Source of the DNA: Polyangiaceae bacterium
GTDB taxonomy: Bacteria > Myxococcota_A > Polyangia > Polyangiales > Polyangiaceae
NCBI GenBank assembly: GCA_023150915.1
Contig: JAKLKA010000007.1
Span: 48,591 to 112,590 of the forward strand
Length of the DNA: 64,000 nucleotides
Direction of reading: 5' to 3'
Of this stretch, positions 58,015-64,000 are shown piece after piece; within the stretch, counting starts at the first letter, position 1, and each line of letters begins with the position of its first letter. Below the pieces are notes generated by a model. It was given only the letters and a program-made list of their open reading frames with translations, did not search any database and had not been told where the DNA came from. The position numbers and the translations under genes were made by a program.

Positions 58015-59796
58015 TTACCTGAGTGATGCCCGCTTTTCCAGCATCGGCGCCCAATCGAGCCATCCGTGGCGCTGATCGGCGGGTGAGCTCTCTTTCGGGT
58101 CGCCGGGCCGCCAGGGTGCCGGCTCGATGCTGGGCGGCGCAGATTTCGGTGCGCCCTTCAGAATGAACGGATGCGCGAAGTAGGTGGAGCAGGCGTAAAA
58201 CGGGTTCCGGTAGAACTCCCAGTGGAAGTAGACCTTGCCGTCGGGCGAGACGATGTCGCGCGGCGGAGCGCCGAAGGGGCTGGCCCGCATCACGCTCTCG
58301 AGCGCCGCGATGTCGAACGCCGTCACCCCGCTGGTGTGGGTGACGCCCATCTTGACGACCTTGCCCTCGTCCTTGTCGAGCACGATCTCGAGGTCGGTCT
58401 TGATGTCGGACCGATTCATCGGATGATTGCCGGGCAAGCTCTCGAGAGACGCCAGGAATGAATCGGCGAAGATCGGGTGCAAGCGGTTGTGGACCGCGTT
58501 CAGGTAGCTGGCGAAGGGGACGCGCGCGGTGTTCAGCGCGGTCTGGTTGCCGGGCTTCACGCTCGCCACGTAGTTCTCGATGGACGCCCGCCAGCGTTCG
58601 ATGCCCAGGGACTTCCACGAGCCGCGGTGCGCGCTCTTGCGCCGTTCCGCGTCGCGATTCTTCTCTTTCACCAAGCGATCACGCCCGACGGCGGCCAACG
58701 CTTGCTGGGGCGACAAGTTCAAGTTGACCCCGCTCGAGGTGGTGCCGAGCGCTCCGAGCCCGAGCAGGTCGCTGGCGCCCCCGGCGCCCTTCATCGGTGG
58801 CAGTCGCTTCTTCTTGGCCCGGCGGGCCTTCTGCGCGGCCTGCGCCGCTTTGGCCTCGGCCACGGACCAGTTGCCCTGCCCCGAGTTCAGCGTGTCCGGC
58901 GCCGGGGCGACCTCTTCTTTCGCGGCCTGGGCGGTCTGCCCGGCCTGCGCCGGATCTTTTCCGGGCCGCTTCGACGCCGCGCTCCCCTGCTCGACGCCCG
59001 GTGCCTTCGGATCTTTTCCGGGGGACGGCGGCGGCGCCTGCGCCGACGCGCTCTTCTGGGGCTTGTCGGGATCGTCCGGGCTGGTGGGCGCCTTGTCGGG
59101 CTCGCCCGCGTGGTCCTCGGAGTGGGCGACCCGCGACTCGTCCGAGTTCCCTGGGTTCTTGTCGGGTGAGGCGTGCGCGCCGCCGGGCGTGGGCTTCGGG
59201 TCGTTCTGATCCGTCGAGGTGATCCGCGCCTGAGTCTCTTTCTTCACCCGATTGGCGTGGTCGGCGATGTGGGCGGCGTTGGGGTTGTCCTTCTGGTTCT
59301 GGTCCTCGACGTGCTGGACCACGGCCACCCGCTTCTTGGCCTGGATCTTCGGCAGCGGCTTCGCCTCTTCGGGCTTGGCCTCTTCTTTCTTCGCCTCTTC
59401 CTTCTTGACCTCGAGCTTGGGCTCCTCGGGCTTCGGTTCGGTCTTCTCGGGGGGCTTTGGCTCTTCTTTCTTCGCCTGCTCTGCCTGCTTGGTGCTGGGC
59501 TCGTCCTCGTTGGCCTGCTCTTCGGTCGGCTCCGCCGGGTCTTCGTCTTCTTTGGGATTCGACTTCGACGCGGTCTCTTCCGGCGGCGCGCTCTCGCTCG
59601 AAGACTCGTCGAGCAGTGCCACCTCAACGGTGCCACCGCTGCGGATCTGCCGCTGCACGCTGGCAGCGAAGCGCTTGATGTCCAGCGTCTCTTCGAAGGC
59701 CTTCGACAGCTTGGACGCACCCCCGCCCCAGGCCAAATGCGCGAGCAGCGCCGTGGCGATCCAGAGGAAAAGCGGGATGTTCGAGTCGCGAGTCAT
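58015..59796 (-). CDS. TonB-family protein with a long Lys/Glu/Pro-rich linker
   Basis: 593 residues from ATG 59,796. One N-terminal helix (IPLFLWIATALLAHLAWGG), then 330 residues of low-complexity linker (KKEEAKKEEAKPEEAK, DPKPTPGG and similar) that could span the periplasm, and a C-terminal globular domain with VVKMGVTHTSGVTAFDIAAL and SVMRASPFGAPP, typical of TonB C-termini, then SPDGKVYFHWEF. TonB proteins transmit proton-motive energy to outer membrane receptors. No ExbB/ExbD is adjacent. The overall length is about twice the usual. Confidence 0.75.
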   Translation of the reverse strand: MTRDSNIPLFLWIATALLAHLAWGGGASKLSKAFEETLDIKRFAASVQRQIRSGGTVEVALLDESSSESAPPEETASKSNPKEDEDPAEPTEEQANEDEPSTKQAEQAKKEEPKPPEKTEPKPEEPKLEVKKEEAKKEEAKPEEAKPLPKIQAKKRVAVVQHVEDQNQKDNPNAAHIADHANRVKKETQARITSTDQNDPKPTPGGAHASPDKNPGNSDESRVAHSEDHAGEPDKAPTSPDDPDKPQKSASAQAPPPSPGKDPKAPGVEQGSAASKRPGKDPAQAGQTAQAAKEEVAPAPDTLNSGQGNWSVAEAKAAQAAQKARRAKKKRLPPMKGAGGASDLLGLGALGTTSSGVNLNLSPQQALAAVGRDRLVKEKNRDAERRKSAHRGSWKSLGIERWRASIENYVASVKPGNQTALNTARVPFASYLNAVHNRLHPIFADSFLASLESLPGNHPMNRSDIKTDLEIVLDKDEGKVVKMGVTHTSGVTAFDIAALESVMRASPFGAPPRDIVSPDGKVYFHWEFYRNPFYACSTYFAHPFILKGAPKSAPPSIEPAPWRPGDPKESSPADQRHGWLDWAPMLEKRASLR

Positions 59797-59865
59797 CGCG
59801 GCACGGGCAAGAGGCTCAGCTAACGTAACATCCGACCCCCGGACCAGCAATCGACCGGGGGGACG

Positions 59866-60711
59866 CTAAACCTTCGAGATCACTTCCCAGTAGTCCGCGA
59901 TTTCCTGAGCGGACCACACGCCCTGGTCGGCGTCTTTGAACTTGCCGGCGCTCTCCACGACCTTGTAGACGCTGAGCTTTCCGCCGGCGACCGAGAGCAC
60001 GGCCCCGGTCAGATCGCCAGACAGAGGGCTCGCTAGAAAAAGATGCGCGGGGGCCACGTGCTCGGGCGTCATGCTCTGGATCTTCTCGAACATCGGCAGG
60101 TCTTCGGTCATGCGCGTCTTGGCGATGGGGGCCACCGCGTTGACCCGGATGCCATGGCGCTGCAGCTCGATCGACGCCGTGCGCGTCAGCCCATAGATGC
60201 CCGCCTTGGCCGCCGAGTAGTTGGCCTGCCCGAAATTGCCCAGCATGCCCGAGACGCTGGTGGTGTTGACGATGCTGCCCGGCGTGCCCTGCGCGCGCAT
60301 CTGCGTGGCGGCGGCTTGGGTGCACAGGAAGCTCCCCGTGAGGTGGACCGCGATCACGGCGTCCCACATCGCGTCGTCCATCTTGAGCAGCGTCTTGTCT
60401 CGCAAGATGCCGGCGTTGTTGATCAACACGTCGACCTTGCCGAAGTGCTTCACGGCCGCCGCGACGAGCCCCTCGGCGCCGGCGCGGGTTGCCACCGAGT
60501 CGGCGTGGGCGATGGCCTCGCCGCCCGCCGCACGGATCTCGCCCACCACGGCTTCAGCCGGCGTGGCGCTCTGGCCGCTGCCGTCGCGCGCGCCCCCCAC
60601 GTCGTTGACGACCACCTGGGCGCCTTCGCGGCCCAAGAGCAGCGCCGTGGCGCGACCGATGCCGCCGCCGGCCCCGGTGACGAGGGCGACCTTTCCGTCG
60701 AGAAGACCCAT
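59866..60711 (-). CDS. Short-chain dehydrogenase/reductase
   Basis: 281 residues from ATG 60,711. NAD(P)-binding GAGGGIGRATA, NNAGILRD, the catalytic SVSG...YSAAK pair, and RVNAVAPIAKTRMTE, a complete classical SDR. VNDVGGARDGSG near residue 45 is typical of the hydroxyacyl-CoA dehydrogenase branch related to the multifunctional enzyme type 2. Hence a (3R)-hydroxyacyl-CoA or 3-oxoacyl reductase is probable. It lies 69 nt upstream of the TonB-like gene and 10 nt downstream of the YfiM-like gene. Confidence 0.85.
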   Translation of the reverse strand: MGLLDGKVALVTGAGGGIGRATALLLGREGAQVVVNDVGGARDGSGQSATPAEAVVGEIRAAGGEAIAHADSVATRAGAEGLVAAAVKHFGKVDVLINNAGILRDKTLLKMDDAMWDAVIAVHLTGSFLCTQAAATQMRAQGTPGSIVNTTSVSGMLGNFGQANYSAAKAGIYGLTRTASIELQRHGIRVNAVAPIAKTRMTEDLPMFEKIQSMTPEHVAPAHLFLASPLSGDLTGAVLSVAGGKLSVYKVVESAGKFKDADQGVWSAQEIADYWEVISKV

Positions 60712-60721
60712 GCCCCGGTGA

Positions 60722-61096
60722 CTAGCGCGTCGCAGTGGGCGAGTCACGGCTGGGAGCGGGACGCGGCGAGACGATCACGTCGACCAGCAGCGCGAGCGCG
60801 GTGCCCAGGGCGGTGCCGGCCACGTCCCACGTGAAGTCCTTCAGGCTCGCGTTTCCCGGGCCGGTGGCGTCGTACAGCTCCTTGCCCGCACCCAGCGTGA
60901 GGGCGAAGCCGGCACCTGTTGCGGCGCGCTGCCAGCGCGGCTCGAGCACCAGGCTCGACGCCGCGTAGCCCCCGGCCGCCAGGCCGGCAGAGACGCCACA
61001 GTGCAGAGCCTTGTCGCGACCCCACCACGGATCCGGATCTTCGGCGGCTGCGGGCGACGCGATCAGCAGCCCTGCGACCAGCACAGGCACACGCAC
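60722..61096 (-). CDS. YfiM/DUF2279-like exported protein
   Basis: 124 residues. Signal peptide MRVPVLVAGLLIASPAAA, then WWGRDKALHCGVSAGLAAGG, GKELYDATGPGNASLKDFTWD and VAGTALGTALALLVDVIV. The DKxxH start, KElyD and SxkDxxxDxxG pattern matches YfiM/DUF2279-type membrane proteins. Three membrane segments. Function of the family is not established. The gene is divergent from the lipoprotein gene at 61,215, with 118 nt between. Confidence 0.7.
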   Translation of the reverse strand: MRVPVLVAGLLIASPAAAEDPDPWWGRDKALHCGVSAGLAAGGYAASSLVLEPRWQRAATGAGFALTLGAGKELYDATGPGNASLKDFTWDVAGTALGTALALLVDVIVSPRPAPSRDSPTATR

Positions 61097-61162
61097 CCCG
61101 GTACGCTCGCACGATTTGCGGCATGCAGTCGACTGCGCACCTCACCGTACACGTGTCGGTAA

Positions 61163-61190
61163 TTGGCAATTCGTCTCAGTTCAGTACACT
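61163..61190 (+). promoter_or_regulatory. Sigma-70 promoter of the lipoprotein run at 61.2 kb
   Basis: TTGGCA (61,163-61,168), 16 nt, TACACT (61,185-61,190): 5 of 6 and 4 of 6 matches. It lies 24 nt before the ATG at 61,215 in a comparatively AT-rich patch, giving a leader of about 18 nt. Together with the act and rpmI promoters it shows that consensus-like sigma-70 promoters are recognisable in this genome. Confidence 0.65.
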
Positions 61191-61214
61191 CGGGAGATCA
61201 GGCGAGGTGCGACG

Positions 61215-62204
61215 ATGCTGATCCGACGAGCTTTGGGTGTGTCCGTGGTGGTGGCGCTCGCCACGGCGATGGCTTGCGGGGGTGACGACGACGACGGGGG
61301 CGGCTCCGGCGGATCGGGCACCGGCGGCGCGGCCACGGGCGGTGCGGCGGGCGGGGGCGGCACCAGCGGTGACGGTTCTGCCGGCACCGGCGGCGGCGGC
61401 ACCGGCGGTGGGGTGGGCGGGGGGTGGAACCCCGATGGCGGCATCTCGACCTGCCAGGGCCACACCTACGAGTGCGGCGACACGCTGGACAACGACGGCG
61501 ACGGGCTGAAGGACTCGCAGGATCCGGACTGCCTGGGCCCCTGCGACAACACCGAGGGCTCGTACTACGGCGGCATTCCCGGTCAGAACAACGCCCCGTG
61601 CAAATCGGACTGCTACTTCGACCAGGACACCGGGCCGGGCAACGACGACTGTTACTGGAACCACGCGTGCGATCCGCTCTCGGTGGCGCCGGACTATCCG
61701 CCCGAGGGCGACTCGAGCTGCAAGTACGACGCGAACGCGAAGACCCCCGGGACCAGCAAGTCGTGCGCCGAGCTCGACAAGGAGCAGAGCAAGACCTGCA
61801 ACGACTACTGCGGTCCGCTCACGCCCAACGGCTGCGACTGCTTCGGTTGCTGCGAGTTGCCCGCCGGGGGCGGTAAGTTCGTCTACCTGGGTTCCGAGGT
61901 GGGCGGCGTTGGAAGCTGCGACATCAACAGCCTGAGCGATCCGAAGAAGTGCAAGCCGTGCACGCCGGTGAAGGCCTGCCTCAACGGCTGTGGCAAGTGC
62001 GAGATCTGCATCGGCAAGCCGACCCTGCCGGCCGAGTGCTACCCGCCGGACGGCGGGACCGACGCCGGCGGCGATGCTGGCTACGACGGCGGTATCGAGC
62101 CGCAGTGCCCGACCGGCAAACAGCCCTGTGGGCTCGCGGGCCAGAGCCCGTGCGCGAACGGCTATTATTGCATCACGGGGTGCTGCCAGCCGGTGCCGTC
62201 ATGA
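61215..62204 (+). CDS. Cys-rich lipoprotein with Gly/Thr spacer
   Basis: 329 residues from ATG 61,215. Lipobox ALATAMAC (Cys 21), then GGDDDDGGGSGGSGTGG and further Gly/Thr/Ala to about residue 73. The body holds DNDGDGLKDSQDPDC, a calcium-binding thrombospondin-3-like unit, and about 30 cysteines (CGKCEICIGK, ITGCCQPVPS). Overlaps the next gene by 4 nt (ATGA). A surface-exposed role is likely. The first of three consecutive lipoprotein genes. Confidence 0.7.
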   Translation: MLIRRALGVSVVVALATAMACGGDDDDGGGSGGSGTGGAATGGAAGGGGTSGDGSAGTGGGGTGGGVGGGWNPDGGISTCQGHTYECGDTLDNDGDGLKDSQDPDCLGPCDNTEGSYYGGIPGQNNAPCKSDCYFDQDTGPGNDDCYWNHACDPLSVAPDYPPEGDSSCKYDANAKTPGTSKSCAELDKEQSKTCNDYCGPLTPNGCDCFGCCELPAGGGKFVYLGSEVGGVGSCDINSLSDPKKCKPCTPVKACLNGCGKCEICIGKPTLPAECYPPDGGTDAGGDAGYDGGIEPQCPTGKQPCGLAGQSPCANGYYCITGCCQPVPS

Positions 62205-63565
62205 AGCGCTGGAGCTTCACGCTGCTGTTCGTGGCGCTGACCCCGATCTTCGTCAGCTGCGGCGACGACGACGACGAGAACAAGAAGGAAGAGCCTGCGA
62301 CCTGCGACGTGGTCGCGCAGACCGGCTGCGAAGACGGCCAGGTCTGCGAGACCGTGGCCGGGGCCGAGCCGAAGTGTTTTGCGCCCGTGAGCGTGAAGGG
62401 CAAGGTCTTCGACACCACCACCCAGGCCGGCATCGAGGGCGCCCACGTGGTGGCTCGCGACGCCAACGAGGGCGCGGTCTCGGGCATCGCGGTCAGCGCG
62501 AAGGACGGCACGTACGAGCTGCGTGTGCCGTCACCTCGGGACGCCGACGGCAAACCGGTGAAGACCGAGTACACCCTGCGCGCCGACGCCATGGGGTACC
62601 TCACCTTCCCCAAGGCGCCGCGCGTGGCGCTGCCGGTCGACATCGCGACCGCCACCGGTGACCCGTTGGTGGTGCAGAGCTCGGCGACCGACATCGGGCT
62701 GATCCCTCTCCCGAGCACGGCCAACCTGGGGAGCGTGTCGGGCAAGGTCCTGGCCGACAGCCCTGGGGGCACGCTGGTCGTGGCCGGAGGCGTGACCGGC
62801 ACCGCCGGCACCGACGGCGCGTACACCGTGTTCAACGTGCCGGCGGGCAGCGTTGGGGTGTCGGGCTATCTCGCTGGCGTGAACCTGAAGCCGGCCACGG
62901 CCGAGGTCAAAGCCGGGGCCACCACCTCGGACGTGAACCTGGACGTGCTGGGCAAGGCCACCACCACGGTGAGCGGCAAGGTCGAGATCGTCAACCCGGG
63001 TCTGGGCAAGAACACCAGCGTGATCCTGGTGGTCGAAGAGACCTTCGTGGCGAACGCCGCGCGCGGTGAAGCGCCGCCGGGGCTCCGCGCCGCAAACGTC
63101 AGTGGCGAGTGGTCGATCCCCAACGTGCCTGACGGCAAGTACGTGGTGCTCGGCGCTTTCGAGAACGACTTCTTGGTGCGCGATCCGGACACCAGCATCG
63201 GCGGCACCGAGATTCAACACATCACCGTGCCCGGCACGTCCACGGTCTCGAGCTTCAAGATCACCGGCGCGCTGGCCGTGATTTCGCCCGACGGCGGAAA
63301 AGAGGTGAGCGGCACGCCCACCTTCACCTGGGAAGACGACTCGAGCGAAGACAGCTACACCGTCCAGGTCTATGACGCGTTCGGGACAGAGGTCTGGAAG
63401 CAAGAGGGCGTCATTGGGCCGAAGGGGAGCAAGCCCGCAGAGCTCGCCTACGCCGGGCCGCAGATGAAATCGGGCCTGTACTACCAGTTCCGGGCGACCA
63501 GCATCAAAGGTGGCGTGCCGATATCGAGGACAGAAGACTTGAAGGGCGTCTTCCTCTATAAGTGA
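62201..63565 (+). CDS. Lipoprotein with carboxypeptidase-regulatory-like beta domains
   Basis: 454 residues from ATG 62,201, overlapping the previous stop. Lipobox FVALTPIFVSC (Cys 20) and an acidic DDDDENKKEEP. A short EGF/Cys region (CEDGQVC) precedes repeated beta domains of the carboxypeptidase regulatory type: VKGKVFDTTTQAGIEGAHVV, VSGKVLADSPGGTLVVAGG, VSGKVEIVNPGLGKNTSVIL. The C-terminus has a fibronectin-like strand set (TPTFTWEDDSSEDSYTVQVY). Such domains bind or stabilise on cell surfaces. Probably part of the same transcript as the genes on both sides. Confidence 0.72.
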   Translation: MKRWSFTLLFVALTPIFVSCGDDDDENKKEEPATCDVVAQTGCEDGQVCETVAGAEPKCFAPVSVKGKVFDTTTQAGIEGAHVVARDANEGAVSGIAVSAKDGTYELRVPSPRDADGKPVKTEYTLRADAMGYLTFPKAPRVALPVDIATATGDPLVVQSSATDIGLIPLPSTANLGSVSGKVLADSPGGTLVVAGGVTGTAGTDGAYTVFNVPAGSVGVSGYLAGVNLKPATAEVKAGATTSDVNLDVLGKATTTVSGKVEIVNPGLGKNTSVILVVEETFVANAARGEAPPGLRAANVSGEWSIPNVPDGKYVVLGAFENDFLVRDPDTSIGGTEIQHITVPGTSTVSSFKITGALAVISPDGGKEVSGTPTFTWEDDSSEDSYTVQVYDAFGTEVWKQEGVIGPKGSKPAELAYAGPQMKSGLYYQFRATSIKGGVPISRTEDLKGVFLYK

Positions 63566-63581
63566 AGATTCGGATAGAAGC

Positions 63582-63597
63582 GCCGGCAGCTGCCGGC
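63582..63597. promoter_or_regulatory. 16-bp perfect palindrome between two lipoprotein genes
   Basis: GCCGGCAGCTGCCGGC is a perfect palindrome starting 17 nt after the stop at 63,565 and 22 nt before the next ATG. As RNA it could only form a poor loop, so an operator or a chance high-GC palindrome are both possible. Confidence 0.3.
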
Positions 63598-63618
63598 CTC
63601 GACCACAAGGGGCTTTCG

Positions 63619-64000
63619 ATGATTCGGCTTCGACAATTCGCTGTGCTGGGCTTGTGCGCGCTGCTGGGCGGCGTGGCGTGTGGGGGTGACGACGAGGCCG
63701 GGGGCGGCAGCGGCGGCAAAGACGCGGGCACCGGTGGCAAAGACGGCGGCACCGGCGGCGCCACTGGCGGCAGCGGCGGGTCGACGGGCGGCAGCGCCGG
63801 GACCGGCGGCGCGTCCGGCTCCGGCGGGAGCACGGGCGGTACCGGCGGCGGTGCCGGTTCCGGTGGAGCCACCGGCGGTACCGGTGGCTCTGCGGGCTCT
63901 GGCGGAGCGACCGGCGGCACGGGCGGAGCGACCGGCGGCACGGGCGGAGCGACCGGCGGCACGGGCGGAGCGACCGGCGGCACGGGCGGAGCGACCGGCG
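63619..64000 (+). CDS. Lipoprotein with extended Gly/Thr/Ala repeat spacer (partial, 3' end outside)
   Basis: Starts at ATG 63,619 with AAGGGG upstream. Lipobox LCALLGGVAC (Cys 21), then GGDDEAGGGSGGKDAGTGGKD and an unbroken Gly-rich region to the window edge, 127 residues visible. From 63,901 the spacer is an exact 21-nt tandem repeat. The functional domain must lie beyond the window. The spacer is the longest of its kind here and may vary in repeat number. Confidence 0.7.
   Translation, partial: MIRLRQFAVLGLCALLGGVACGGDDEAGGGSGGKDAGTGGKDGGTGGATGGSGGSTGGSAGTGGASGSGGSTGGTGGGAGSGGATGGTGGSAGSGGATGGTGGATGGTGGATGGTGGATGGTGGATG
63901..64000 (+). repeat. 21-nt tandem repeat coding GGATGGT
   Basis: At least 4.7 identical copies of a 21-nt unit reach the window edge. 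Each encodes the heptapeptide GGATGGT, so the array keeps frame. Exact identity at the DNA level, including silent positions, points to recent expansion by slippage or unequal recombination rather than to selection on protein alone. Confidence 0.85.

Noticed and set aside
63901..64000. CRISPR-like repeat array
   Set aside because: There are no spacers: the 21-nt unit is contiguous and encodes an in-frame heptapeptide inside a lipoprotein gene.

Overview
The window is very GC-rich, with G or C in most third codon positions, and carries about 57 genes packed on both strands. It looks like a chromosomal piece of a myxobacterium or close relative (Polyangia-like Deltaproteobacteria). The reasons are: four Hanks-type Ser/Thr protein kinases in 18 kb; about a dozen lipoproteins, many with a Gly/Ser/Thr-rich spacer after the lipidated cysteine and Cys-rich repeats; TPR proteins that end in a two-helix membrane module; and an alternative complex III linked to a caa3-type oxidase.

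Region by region. 1-3,018: tail of an unseen gene, a CocE/NonD-type hydrolase, and a lipoprotein. 3,065-16,561 (minus strand): a 13-gene respiratory cluster. In transcription order it holds actA, actB, actC, a fused actD-actE, actF, a small membrane protein, then a diheme cytochrome c lipoprotein, a 50-residue membrane protein, coxB, coxA, a first coxC, subunit IV, a second coxC and a small CPVC membrane protein. A Crp/Fnr-type regulator with N-terminal cysteines lies just upstream. 17.5-24.7 kb: a small lipoprotein, a B12-binding radical SAM enzyme (possibly hopanoid-methylating), an LTxxQ lipoprotein, a sigma-70 factor, an ABC half-transporter and a PLP enzyme. 24.7-27.8 kb: rpmI-rplT-pheS behind a readable sigma-70 promoter, a HEWGH protein and a TPR protein. 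27.9-34.2 kb: carB, a coiled-coil protein and a lytic transglycosylase lipoprotein. 34.3-39.7 kb: kinase, FG-GAP lipoprotein and TPR/PEGA protein in one apparent operon. 39.7-53.1 kb: Cys-rich lipoproteins, two of them tandem paralogues, interspersed with three kinases, one fused to an RDD membrane domain and one to a long coiled coil. 53.2-60.7 kb: LptF/G-like protein, tatA, aminotransferase, ctaB, a 31-residue membrane peptide, membrane protein, TonB-like protein, SDR. 60.7-64 kb: a YfiM-like protein and three consecutive lipoproteins, the last cut by the window edge.

How the genes fit together. The act and cox genes encode a quinol:cytochrome c oxidoreductase and the oxidase it feeds; ctaB, 39 kb away, makes the heme O precursor of heme A for that oxidase. 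ActB carries a Tat-like N-terminus and a tatA gene is present, though far away. The kinases and surface lipoproteins look like an envelope signalling and display repertoire. I did not find CRISPR arrays, rRNA, tRNA, phage or IS genes. The most unusual points are the ActD-ActE fusion, the paired subunit III genes, a 44-45 nt two-hairpin element that follows the stop codons of two unrelated genes, the kinase fusions, and pheS separated from pheT.
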